Origin: Sphingobacterium athyrii
Lineage (GTDB): Bacteria > Bacteroidota > Bacteroidia > Sphingobacteriales > Sphingobacteriaceae
Assembly: GCF_003071065.1 (NCBI RefSeq)
Contig: NZ_QCXX01000002.1
Span: 124,001-188,000, forward strand
Direction: 5' to 3'
DNA length: 64,000 nucleotides
Shown: positions 53,541-62,264 of the stretch, piece by piece
How the letters are laid out: every line of letters begins with the position of its first letter
How positions within the stretch are numbered: position 1 is the stretch's first letter
Notes under the pieces: generated by a model
The model's database searches: none
What the model saw: only the letters and a program-made list of their open reading frames with translations
What the model was told of the DNA's origin: nothing
Position numbers and translations under genes: made by a program

Positions 53541-53837
53541 ATGATAAAATTCTTAAAAACAAAAGGTACTCTTTTCTTAATCCTTGGGATATTGGGGTTT
53601 ATCGGTGTTGCCGTCGCGGTTACAATATTGGGTACTGGACACTCTGCTCCCGATAAATTAATGGCGATATACATTGGGATATTCGGATTAATTCCAATCC
53701 TGCTGTTGCTTATTATCGATCGTATCTGCGTCTGGAAATTTGGGCCGGTTAAAGTAAATAAAATAGAAGTTTATGTGTTAACTGCATTCATTTTACTTTT
53801 CGTCTTAAACTGGATCCGTCTACAATTGCAGATCTAA
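53541..53837 (+). CDS. Small membrane protein, three predicted helices
   Basis: 98 residues with hydrophobic segments at about 10-30, 40-60 and 75-95 and short charged loops (IDRICVWKFGPVKVNKIE). No family recognised; coding is supported by the clean amino-acid pattern and ATG. Confidence 0.55.
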   Translation: MIKFLKTKGTLFLILGILGFIGVAVAVTILGTGHSAPDKLMAIYIGIFGLIPILLLLIIDRICVWKFGPVKVNKIEVYVLTAFILLFVLNWIRLQLQI

Positions 53838-54153
53838 GATAGTTTATTGTGGATGGGATACGCTGTTTGATCTGCGATAATTGGCCTATTTGACAAACGG
53901 ACACGGCTTCGGACAATATTAGCACAGTGCATATGATATTGGGTAGTCAGATGCATTGTTCACTTACGACATATTAAATCCCTTGCTGATTATGTTGCAT
54001 AATCTTTTCATATTGACAGGAATTATTATCTGGAATGCTTTGAATACAATATCCCGTTTATTTTCTGTTCGAGAGATTGAACGTAAACGGGATATAAATG
54101 TTAAAGGTACTTGTAAGGCTAGTCCATTGTGGGGTAATATTATCCTGGATAAA
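53838..54153. other. Intergenic region with inverted repeat
   Basis: 316 bp. The only clear structure is the perfect 12-bp inverted repeat at 54049-54095 with an inner GTTC/GAAC. An overlapping 90-codon plus-strand frame (53956-54228) runs into the antisense gene and looks spurious. Confidence 0.5.
54049..54095. repeat. Perfect 12-bp inverted repeat
   Basis: ATATCCCGTTTA (54049-54060) and TAAACGGGATAT (54084-54095), with an inner GTTC (54067-54070) / GAAC (54079-54082) pair. It lies 59 bp past the stop of the minus-strand 131-residue gene and lacks a T tract. Confidence 0.7.
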
Positions 54154-54549
54154 TTACATGTTTACTTTATAGCGAATATTGATCGCCAATTGTCCCACGA
54201 AAGCTGCTGTTCTACTCGTGTTGTTTAGTTCCGCCATTGTTTCGGCACCATTGATCACGATGTCCTTTAAATCGGGCTGATCGTCCTTAGAAGTTGTCTC
54301 TTTGAAAAATTGAACGGCCTGTCCGAGCTCATAGCTATTTGCAATAGCTTGACTTAAGGTATCCTGTAGATCGTCAGGCATGGTCATCAATTGAAATTTT
54401 TGGCTAGTAGTCAGTGCGAAATTTGCTTCCATCCAAGATAGAAAATTTCGACGAATAGCATTTGTTTCAATTGCTAATAAACTTGCTGGCAATGCCAAGA
54501 TTCGAAATTGTACTTTGGCTACGCCATGGTTGTTGAATTGTTGTTTCAT
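54154..54549 (-). CDS. Uncharacterised 131-residue protein
   Basis: Soluble, helical, no signal peptide. Segments: VAKVQFRILALPASLLAIETNAIRRNFLSWMEANFALTTSQKFQL (in part) and ELNNTSRTAAFVGQLAINIRY. No family recognised. Divergent from the LytTR-type membrane gene, 333 bp apart, so shared regulation is possible. Confidence 0.6.
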   Translation of the reverse strand: MKQQFNNHGVAKVQFRILALPASLLAIETNAIRRNFLSWMEANFALTTSQKFQLMTMPDDLQDTLSQAIANSYELGQAVQFFKETTSKDDQPDLKDIVINGAETMAELNNTSRTAAFVGQLAINIRYKVNM

Positions 54550-54882
54550 TATTTGAATTCATTATATTACAATATCTCAAAATTTTATTATAAATTATCT
54601 TTTTTTTACTTAAAAATATGATAACACGACAATGAAATGTAGGTTATTGATTAGTTAAACCTCCATAAAGCAACGAATATTGATCTAAAATAGCAATTAT
54701 TAACGGTTTGTCCTTCAGTCTTGGCTTGGAAGAATGTTATGATTTTGTTAATTACTTTGTAAATATTATCGTTTGTGTGTCTTGCTGTTTTATAATTTCG
54801 ATATTATTTATTATATTGGTATACTTTTGTAAGTAATTTATTTAATTTTGTTGTCCTAACCAGATTATTTCGGAGAAACGTC
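54550..54882. other. Intergenic region between divergent genes
   Basis: 333 bp, AT-rich. TACTTTTG at 54832-54839 is an exact TAnnTTTG -7 candidate 44 nt upstream of the LytTR-type gene. Nothing else recognised. Confidence 0.5.
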
Positions 54883-56058
54883 ATGAAATCTATCGTTTAT
54901 TTTTTTTGCTCGCTGATGCTGTCTATTGTTTTTAATCTGAAAACAATATCGTTTCAAGGTTTTTTGGAACGATCAGATCAGTTTAAATATTGGATTTTGG
55001 TTGTCATAATGATCTGTGTTTTTTGGATTGGGGCAACAATGGTATCACTTGTGCTTAATCTGCCAACATATTGGAGTGTACCTTATATGCGTGAACGAAT
55101 AGGGGAGCCTGCAAAAAACATTCCCGGTCTTGATATTATCCTGCATTTTATCGCTTTTTTTTCGCTCCTTTTAGTGTCTGTTTTTCCATTTTTATTATTG
55201 TATGTCGCGATTATCTTCGTTTATAGCCAGTCTTCGGTTGAACGTTCGGTTCTTTTTGAGCTTCATATGCAAATCTATGGAATACGCTATGCTACTATTT
55301 TTGTATCATACAGCCTGATGGTGTATATGTGTGAAAATTGGTCACTACTCTATCATTCCATTGGCCAACGGCAGAATTTGGCTGTTTTCTATAACAGACC
55401 ACTTATGCAGGTTGTAAGCAATGTGAGTTCAGAGAAAGAATTAGCTGTTTCTGGGCAAATGGTAACACAGAGAAGACCTTTGATAAAAAAAAGACCGACT
55501 TTTGAACAATTTGAACAAACTGCACCGATCGTTTCGTTAAATGAATCCTGGAAAATAAAAGAAAATAGCTTAAAGAAGAAACAGCAATTCTATGGAATGG
55601 ACATCGACAACATCGACGTCTATCTATTGGCTGACCTACTGGCTAAAAGGGGAGAGCTTGTCCAACAGATCAACCTGCAACAGCTGCGATTTGTTGATCT
55701 TGTTGCAGTCTACACTACAGCAGAGACCAAATGCATTATCTTGCGTAACGGAACGATATTGGACTGTCCGACAATTTTCGATCAGCTAAAAAAGGCTGGC
55801 ATGGAAAACTGGCTTGTCAAAATATCAAAAAATTATGCAATAAATATGTTCTTTGTGCAATATCCGATCAAGCGTGTGGCAGATGACCTGAAGCTGCAAC
55901 CCTTTATTGAGAAGATGTTGCTGCAAAATATTCGACAGGAGCAGCTTAATGAAATACTGCGGACTGGAAAAGGGCTTAGGGGGCATCAAGTAAAACTTTT
56001 CTTAAACAATCAAGAGAATTACTCCCGTATTGGCTGGGATACGCCTATTAACATCTAG
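54883..56058 (+). CDS. Membrane protein with C-terminal LytTR-like domain
   Basis: 391 residues. Hydrophobic segments at about 5-20, 37-60, 83-110 and 133-155 make an N-terminal membrane domain. A 60-residue polar linker follows (TQRRPLIKKRPTF). The last part of the C-terminal half has the LytTR pattern: INLQQLRFVDLVAVYTTAETKCIILRNGTILDC, then WLVKISKNYAINMFFV, mirroring the F-V-R-I-H-R-S-y-i-V-N core. It would be a membrane-tethered transcription factor. The LytTR match is motif-level only. Confidence 0.68.
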   Translation: MKSIVYFFCSLMLSIVFNLKTISFQGFLERSDQFKYWILVVIMICVFWIGATMVSLVLNLPTYWSVPYMRERIGEPAKNIPGLDIILHFIAFFSLLLVSVFPFLLLYVAIIFVYSQSSVERSVLFELHMQIYGIRYATIFVSYSLMVYMCENWSLLYHSIGQRQNLAVFYNRPLMQVVSNVSSEKELAVSGQMVTQRRPLIKKRPTFEQFEQTAPIVSLNESWKIKENSLKKKQQFYGMDIDNIDVYLLADLLAKRGELVQQINLQQLRFVDLVAVYTTAETKCIILRNGTILDCPTIFDQLKKAGMENWLVKISKNYAINMFFVQYPIKRVADDLKLQPFIEKMLLQNIRQEQLNEILRTGKGLRGHQVKLFLNNQENYSRIGWDTPINI

Positions 56059-56322
56059 ATAACATCGAACCTCATTAATATAAGAACTTTTATTTATAGG
56101 TTTTGGTTATTCTGTTATGCCTGCTGGTATAACGGTTTTTTATTTTAAGAAAATTATCTATTTTTGTCTCAATAGATCATTAATGTTATATCTTTTTAAA
56201 CACAGAGTCATGTAATGCTGTACCAAATATATGGGGATACGTAATCAGATGGGAGAATACCCAAACTGATTGCTGCTATACCTGTGTGTTTAAATCAACA
56301 TTATTCACTTTAGTTTAAAAAA

Positions 56323-57024
56323 ATGGAATCAACAAAATATGGTCGCACCTATCATTTCCCTTTTTCACCCGGGACAAGTAGCAACGATCGTTTTAATTAT
56401 GAATACTGGAAGGATATTCAATCTTTCTCAGATTTACTTTATACCGAAAAATTGGATGGCGAAAACAACTGCCTATCCAGGCGGGGGGTATTTGCCCGGT
56501 CGCATGCGGCACCGACAACATCTCCTTGGACCGCGCGGTTGCGTGAACATTGGGGACGCTTAAAGAATGATTTAGGTAATCTGGAGTTTTTTGGTGAAAA
56601 CCTTTATGCGGTACATTCAATCGAGTATACGCAATTGGAACATTATTATTATGTGTTTGCCGTTCGGGTTAAAGATACTTGGCTTTCATGGGAGGAAGTA
56701 AGCTTCTATGCAGCTTTGTTTGATTTGCCTTTGGTACCGTTGTTGAGGTCTGAAAAGGTAGCAGACATACAACAGATAATGCAATTGGAAGAAACTGTTC
56801 AAAATCTAGCTTCCCAGCCTTCGGTGTTAGGCTCTATCGATCCAAGACAGGGCACCGAATGTACCTCAGAAGGTCTAGTCTGTCGGAATGCGGATGCTTA
56901 TCCAGTTTCCAGGTTTCAACATAATGTCTTTAAGTATGTGCGAAAAGGACATGTACAGACGGATGAACATTGGACAAAATCCTGGAAAAGAACAAAGCTT
57001 ATTTGGGAAAGGAGAATTAGCTAG
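56323..57024 (+). CDS. RNA ligase family protein (Rnl2/T4-like nucleotidyltransferase)
   Basis: 233 residues. Nucleotidyltransferase motifs: KLDGEN with K43 (motif I, adenylated lysine), FARSHAAPT, FFGENLYAVHSIEY (motif III-like), EGLVCR (motif IV, about 184) and FKYVRKGHV (motif V, about 205). It would seal RNA ends with ATP. Its stop codon touches the ATG of the HD-kinase gene, so the two are one repair operon. Confidence 0.88.
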   Translation: MESTKYGRTYHFPFSPGTSSNDRFNYEYWKDIQSFSDLLYTEKLDGENNCLSRRGVFARSHAAPTTSPWTARLREHWGRLKNDLGNLEFFGENLYAVHSIEYTQLEHYYYVFAVRVKDTWLSWEEVSFYAALFDLPLVPLLRSEKVADIQQIMQLEETVQNLASQPSVLGSIDPRQGTECTSEGLVCRNADAYPVSRFQHNVFKYVRKGHVQTDEHWTKSWKRTKLIWERRIS

Positions 57025-58131
57025 ATGGAATGGAAATTAACAGCAGATAAAGACTGGTTGAAATTGGAAAAACAGTTTTCCTGGGTAGCGGACATGCAGA
57101 ATGTTCCGCAGGATCCCGTTCATCATGCAGAGGGGAATGTTGCTATCCACACGCAATTGGTACTTGAGCAGTTACAACAATCCAGTGACTACAGGGGGCT
57201 TAATAGGCAACGGCAGGAGCTGCTTTGGACAGCGGCATTGCTGCATGATGTCGAAAAACGATCTACCACATCGGTAGACAGAAAAGGAAGGGTCAGTTCG
57301 CCTGGTCATGCGCGGAAGGGGGCGCAGACAGCACGTCAAATTTTGTTCCGTGATGTGGAGACACCTTTTGCCCTTCGGGAAGAAATCGTAGGGCTGGTCC
57401 GGTATCATGGACTGCCGTTGTGGCTGATGGATAAAGTTGATCCAATGCGTAGCGCCTTGGAAGTATCATTGCGGGTAAATATGCCCGAGTTGAAACTGTT
57501 GGCTGAAGCCGACGCCAAAGGGCGAATCTGTCGGGATCAAAACGCATTACTTGATGTATTAGAGCTTTTTGAACTGTATACAAGAGAAATTGGTTGTTGG
57601 TATTCACCACGATCTTTTGCGACACTGAATGCACAATTTACTTACTTCAACAAAGCGGACGGTTATGTGGATTACGTTCCTTTTGATAGGTTCAGATCTA
57701 AGGTTACTATGCTAGCTGGATTACCGGGGATGGGCAAAGATCATTATGTAACTAATCATAATGAGGATATCCCTGTCATTAGTCTAGATGATATTCGTCG
57801 TAGATACAGTATAGATCCAACAGATAGAAAACGGAACGGCTGGGTAGTGCAGCAAGCAAAAGAAGAGGCAAAGATTTATTTGCGCAGGGGACAGGATTTT
57901 ATCTGGAATGCAACTAATATTACAACATTAATGCGTCAACAGTTGATCGATTTGTTTGTTAGCTATCAGGCCTATGTTAAATTGGTCTATATTGAAAAAC
58001 CGTACAGCCAATGGCGTTTGCAAAATCGGAATAGGGCCTATCCTCTCCCGGACGTAGTATTAGATAAAATGCTCCACAATTTGGAAGTCCCGCAGCTGAC
58101 AGAGGCACACGAGGTACTTTATTTGGCTTAA
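57025..58131 (+). CDS. HD-phosphoesterase / polynucleotide kinase fusion (HD-Pnk-like)
   Basis: 368 residues. An N-terminal HD domain (VHHAEGNVAIHT, LLHDVEKRS with HD at 74-75, SPGHARKG, VRYHGLP) and a C-terminal P-loop kinase (AGLPGMGKDHYV at about 230, ISLDDIRRRY, WNATNITTLMRQQL, IEKPYSQWRLQNRNR). This order matches the HD-Pnk type of bifunctional RNA end-healing enzyme known from other Bacteroidota: the HD domain removes 2',3'-cyclic or 3' phosphate and the kinase adds the 5' phosphate. Acts before the ligase encoded directly upstream. Confidence 0.85.
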   Translation: MEWKLTADKDWLKLEKQFSWVADMQNVPQDPVHHAEGNVAIHTQLVLEQLQQSSDYRGLNRQRQELLWTAALLHDVEKRSTTSVDRKGRVSSPGHARKGAQTARQILFRDVETPFALREEIVGLVRYHGLPLWLMDKVDPMRSALEVSLRVNMPELKLLAEADAKGRICRDQNALLDVLELFELYTREIGCWYSPRSFATLNAQFTYFNKADGYVDYVPFDRFRSKVTMLAGLPGMGKDHYVTNHNEDIPVISLDDIRRRYSIDPTDRKRNGWVVQQAKEEAKIYLRRGQDFIWNATNITTLMRQQLIDLFVSYQAYVKLVYIEKPYSQWRLQNRNRAYPLPDVVLDKMLHNLEVPQLTEAHEVLYLA

Positions 58132-58265
58132 TAATGAGTAAATAAAAGAAGTCTGATGTAAAAATAACCTTGTGAGATTAGTTACAAAAATCATATCACC
58201 TCAGGTTGTTTTTGGTGAATGCAATTGGAGGTGAAATTTTGATTATCAGAATAAATTAAAATGTA

Positions 58266-58838
58266 TTGGAAACATTTAGAACACATTTAGAGAAATTTAT
58301 CCAAATCGATGATTATACATTTGAAATAATATCAAAGTACTTTGATGTTATTTCAATAGCTAAAAAAGAAAACTTGCTAGAAGAGGGGAGAGTCTGTCGA
58401 TATCACTACTTTGTATTGAAAGGAATATTGCGTAAGTTTTTTGTCAATGAAAAAGGTGTAGAGCAAACAACAGAATTTGCGATTGAAAACTGGTGGCTTA
58501 CAGATAATATGGCGTATGAACATAAGCTTGTTAGTTCCTTCTATATTCAAGCTGTCGAAAAATCAGAGATTTTATATATCAGTCAAGAAAATCAAGAGAA
58601 ATTGATGCTAGAATTTCCTATAATGGAACGCTATTTTCGTTTTGTGTATCAGAGGGCTTATGCAGCTGCGCAAATGCGTGTTAAATACCTTTTTTCATTG
58701 CCTAAAGAACAGTTTTATCGCGACATGCTACGTAAGTATCCAGACTTTGTGCAACGTGTACCGCAATATCTTATTGCATCTTTTCTAGGTTTTACTCCAG
58801 AATATCTGAGTGAAATTCGAAAAAAAATTGGTTCTTAA
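58266..58838 (+). CDS. Crp/Fnr-family regulator
   Basis: 190 residues. A cyclic-nucleotide-type beta-barrel: LLEEGRVCRYHYFVLKGILRKFFVNEKG and EQTTEFAIENWWLTDN, then a helix linker and a C-terminal HTH (YLIASFLGFTPEYLSEIRKKI). The start appears to be TTG at 58266 because no in-frame ATG exists upstream of conserved residues. Bacteroidota members often respond to unknown ligands. Downstream of the RNA-repair operon but 134 bp away. Confidence 0.82.
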   Translation: METFRTHLEKFIQIDDYTFEIISKYFDVISIAKKENLLEEGRVCRYHYFVLKGILRKFFVNEKGVEQTTEFAIENWWLTDNMAYEHKLVSSFYIQAVEKSEILYISQENQEKLMLEFPIMERYFRFVYQRAYAAAQMRVKYLFSLPKEQFYRDMLRKYPDFVQRVPQYLIASFLGFTPEYLSEIRKKIGS

Positions 58839-58872
58839 AATATACAATCGGCTTAAAAAAACAATTTGCAAA

Positions 58873-59358
58873 CTAATAGCATTGATTCGAATCTGTTATC
58901 CGGTAAGGTAGCGTTTGAAAGTAAAGATTATGTTCTTTTGAATAATTCTTAACTAAATTATTGAATTTTTCAATAGCCTTTTCTTCAGATCTAGCAAAGC
59001 AATGGAGGTTGATTTCCAACGGTCTTTCGGAAGTAGCTTCTTCTATACGCAGTTTTCCAACTTCGGAAAGAACCACTGCAAATGAAGTTTTACAGATCTC
59101 TATTTCTAATTTGTTGTCAATCAACTGGGACGAAATACTGTAATAAGAATCGTTATTTTGGATTTCATCTTGGAAGGGATCTAAAAGCGTCGTTACGATG
59201 GAACGATAGCCATATTTCGCATTGCCAAAAAAATGGTCGATATATTCCTGTGCTTTTTCATAAGTAGAAAAAACACCCTCTAGATTGGTGAATACATCCG
59301 GATCTTCTTTAATCTCTTTTGAAACTACTGTATATACCTTAATGGGGGTGGTTGTCAT
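58873..59358 (-). CDS. Uncharacterised 161-residue protein
   Basis: Soluble, no signal. Two similar halves may exist: VYTVVSKEIKEDPDVFTNLEGVFSTYEKAQEYIDHFF near the start and INLHCFARSEEKAIEKFNNLVKNYSKEH near the end, which resemble each other in pattern. No family recognised. Confidence 0.6.
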   Translation of the reverse strand: MTTTPIKVYTVVSKEIKEDPDVFTNLEGVFSTYEKAQEYIDHFFGNAKYGYRSIVTTLLDPFQDEIQNNDSYYSISSQLIDNKLEIEICKTSFAVVLSEVGKLRIEEATSERPLEINLHCFARSEEKAIEKFNNLVKNYSKEHNLYFQTLPYRITDSNQCY

Positions 59359-59926
59359 ATTTTATAATGCTACTGTCTATACATGTAAGTAAAGTTTTTC
59401 TGCAAAAAAACTAATTTGAAATTCTATCATTGATATGCTCAAGGATAAAATCGTCTTTTTAAAATAAAAAATTTCCTTTGTCTACTTTGTAGCCTATTTG
59501 GAATATATGTTTGTGCTTTAAAGTTGTATATAATTTTCGTTTTCTCCAAATTTTTTACTGATTGTTTTTATTTTATTTTTTAAAATTGAAGAACATCCCA
59601 GTATTGCCAAACTCCCTCCAATATAACTTTGAAAAGGTGAAATCGTGAAAAAATTATAGAGGTGATCTAATCAGCAGGAAGCATGCGCTAAAAATAGCTA
59701 GTTAGGGTTTTAATCGAGTTACTTTAAGTTTTGGTAGAAAAAGCGTTAACCCCAATCGTAATTGGGGACACGGAGAAGATTAAAGTTATCGAGTAATTGA
59801 AGTTTTGGCCGAAATTCTGGTGGTTAAACTTAGCAGATGATTTCTAACAATAGAATTAATTTTATGGGAATTTAAAAGTTTGATTAAGTTTGTAATAGAG
59901 AAAATTCTTTTTTTGAACGAAGATAT
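59359..59926. other. Intergenic region with imperfect direct repeats and hairpin
   Basis: 568 bp, AT-rich, no ORF. It has a related pair CGAGTTACTTTAAGTTTTGG... (59715-59740) and CGAGTAATTGAAGTTTTGG... (59790-59814), flanking a CCCCAAT/ATTGGGG hairpin (59750-59767). Significance unknown. Confidence 0.5.
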
Positions 59927-60427
59927 ATGAATAATTTTATTTGTAAAAATTGTGGTGTAGAACATACTGAATTGCCATCCTTAGCGTTTAATGCCCCCTT
60001 TCACTATGATATATTAAACTCTGTGGATAAAGAAAAATTTACGGATAAAGATGATGATTTTTGCGTGATTCACCACGAAGACCAGATAGATTATTTTATT
60101 CGTGCAGTTTTGCAGGTTCCGATTTTGGGCCATGATGAAACTTTGGATTACGGTGTCTGGGTTTCGGTGAGTAATGAAACGATGGACGAATACCGCCTAA
60201 TGTTTGCAAATAAAGAAGCCGAGGAAAAAAACTATTTTGGGATGCTCAGTAATGAAATAGAGGATTATGAAACCTCAACAATTGGCCTTTATATGCAGGT
60301 TGTTACCCAATTAGATGGGTACCGTCCGCTATTGATACCTTACGAATCGGAACACCACTTGGTACAGGATTGGTTAAATGGTATCCATAGGGATGAAGCT
60401 ATGTTACGGGTTAATTCAGTTTTGTAG
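59927..60427 (+). CDS. DUF2199 family protein
   Basis: 166 residues. N-terminal ICKNCGVEHTELPSLAFNAPFHYDIL, FCVIHHEDQIDYFIRAVLQVPI, DYGVWVSVSNETMDEY and LGLY-like segments plus HLVQDWLNGIHRDEAMLRV match DUF2199. A CxxC pair (residues 5 and 8) may bind metal. Function unknown. Confidence 0.8.
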   Translation: MNNFICKNCGVEHTELPSLAFNAPFHYDILNSVDKEKFTDKDDDFCVIHHEDQIDYFIRAVLQVPILGHDETLDYGVWVSVSNETMDEYRLMFANKEAEEKNYFGMLSNEIEDYETSTIGLYMQVVTQLDGYRPLLIPYESEHHLVQDWLNGIHRDEAMLRVNSVL

Positions 60428-60861
60428 GCCATAAAACTAAATTCGTTTTTTGTTCACGCGTATTGCTTAGATGTAAAACTGTTTTTAGAATTTGGTGATT
60501 TTTTGGAGATAGACCTATCTACACGTTAGGTATCTCACCTCCCAGTTTTATGCGATATATTTATATGCAACTTATAGGCTTTCCTTCCGCCATTAGATTT
60601 TTTGATGTTTCAAACGTTTTCGTAAATAAATCGTACAACTTGGTTCATTTGACCTATATTAATTAATATATTGTTTTATTAAAGCAATTGGATAAATAAC
60701 CATTAGGTAAAGACAGCGCACCCATCTCCTGGATCGAAAGGGATTAAATTATATAATAACTTTAGCATCCCAATATTGAAAAATAGGTGCACATGATATG
60801 AGTAACAAACCAATATTCAATAAATAAACCGAGCATACGAGCTCAAGAAGTAACTATCACA
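60428..60861. other. Intergenic region upstream of DUF1080 operon
   Basis: 434 bp. A weak hairpin GAGATA..CCT/AGG..TATCTC sits at 60506-60536, and TAACTTTA at 60757-60764 is a one-mismatch -7 candidate 98 nt upstream of the next ATG. No ORF. Confidence 0.4.
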
Positions 60862-62253
60862 ATGAAGAGAAACACAATATTTAAGTCTGTCTTGATGGCA
60901 GCGATGGTTGGAAATTCAATTTTATCGCATGCGCAGATAAATAAGGATACGGAAAAAGGGTGGACAGACCTTTTTGATGGAAAAACGTTGAATGGCTGGA
61001 AATCTGTAGGCGGAAAAGCTCCTTATTCTATTGAGGGAGATGCAATCGTGGGGCGAATGACGAAAGGTACTCCCAATTCATTTTTGATTACCGAGAAAGA
61101 ATACGGTGATTTCATATTGGAACTAGATGTTAAGCTCGAAGGTAGTCAAACAAATTCAGGAATCCAGACCCGGAGTCATCTAGACCCTAAAGCTAATGAT
61201 GGGCGTGGTAGAGTGTACGGAAGACAAGTGGAGATAGACCCCTCATCCAGAGCGTGGACAGGTGGTATCTATGATGAGGCACGTCGTGGTTGGATCTATC
61301 CCTTAGATCTCAATGAAAACGCTAAAAAAGCATATAAAGCTGAAGAATATAACCACATTAGAATCGAAGCGATTGGCGATGAGCTGCGTACTTGGATCAA
61401 CGATGTACCCGTTTCTTATGTAGTGGACACAATTGACAGGACAGGCTTCATCGGACTACAAGTACATAGTATCCCTTCAGAATTAGATGGAAAGAAGGTC
61501 TATTTCAAAAATGTTAAAATCAAGACAAGCGATCTAAAGTCAAAAGGTTTTCCGAAGGAGGTCTATATTGTCAATTTAAAACCAAATGAAGTCACTGATG
61601 CCGAAAAGAAAAAAGGAGTTAAGCTTTTATTTGACGGAAAAACAAATAATGGATGGCGCAGCATCCATGGGAATAAATTTCCTGATCGCGGCTGGGAGAT
61701 TAAGGATGGGCAATTGACAGTTTTGAAATCTGATGGCGGTGAGTCTACTAATGGCGGTGATATTGTAACAAAGGATAAATACGCCGTATTTGATCTATCT
61801 TTTGAATTTAAGCTGAGCCCCGGGGCCAATAGTGGTGTCAAGTATTTTGTAACATTAAAAGAAAAGTCTAAAGGATCGGCTATTGGTCTTGAATACCAAG
61901 TGCTCGACGATGACTTGCATCCCGATGCGAAGTTAGGAAGAGATGGCAATCGTACTTTAGCCTCTCTTTATGACCTCATCACATCAAATAGGGATGGACG
62001 TGCGCGGAGACCGATAGGCGAATGGAATAGGGGAAGAGTAGTGGTGACAGCCGACAATAAAGTTGAACACTATCTGAATGGAATTAAGATGCTGAGTTAC
62101 GAAAGAGGATCGAAGGAGTTCAAGGACCTTGTTGCTATCAGTAAATATAAGGACTGGGATAACTTTGGTGAGGCAAAAGAGGGATTTATCCTATTGCAAG
62201 ATCACGGAGATAAGGTTTCATTTCGCAGTATAAAGATTAATACACCAAACTAA
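60862..62253 (+). CDS. Secreted protein with two DUF1080 (3-keto-glycoside hydrolase/lyase) domains
   Basis: 463 residues, signal peptide to about 26 (SILSHAQ). Two DUF1080 jelly-rolls: first about 32-205 (WTDLFDGKTLNGWKSVGGKAPYSIEGDAIVG, NSGIQTRSH, EIDPSSRAWTGGIYDEARRGW), second about 245-460 (KLLFDGKTNNGWRSI, GGDIVTKDKYAVFDLSFEFKLSPGANSGVKYFV, GLEYQVLDDDLHPDAKLGRDGNRTLASLYDL). DUF1080 proteins in Bacteroidota cleave 3-keto glycosides made by oxidoreductases. The next gene, an exported Gfo/Idh/MocA, starts 11 bp downstream. Confidence 0.9.
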   Translation: MKRNTIFKSVLMAAMVGNSILSHAQINKDTEKGWTDLFDGKTLNGWKSVGGKAPYSIEGDAIVGRMTKGTPNSFLITEKEYGDFILELDVKLEGSQTNSGIQTRSHLDPKANDGRGRVYGRQVEIDPSSRAWTGGIYDEARRGWIYPLDLNENAKKAYKAEEYNHIRIEAIGDELRTWINDVPVSYVVDTIDRTGFIGLQVHSIPSELDGKKVYFKNVKIKTSDLKSKGFPKEVYIVNLKPNEVTDAEKKKGVKLLFDGKTNNGWRSIHGNKFPDRGWEIKDGQLTVLKSDGGESTNGGDIVTKDKYAVFDLSFEFKLSPGANSGVKYFVTLKEKSKGSAIGLEYQVLDDDLHPDAKLGRDGNRTLASLYDLITSNRDGRARRPIGEWNRGRVVVTADNKVEHYLNGIKMLSYERGSKEFKDLVAISKYKDWDNFGEAKEGFILLQDHGDKVSFRSIKINTPN

Positions 62254-62264
62254 GCTTAGAGTTT

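Noticed and set aside
53956..54228. 90-codon plus-strand ORF
   Set aside because: Overlaps the better-supported minus-strand gene and includes the inverted repeat at 54049-54095.
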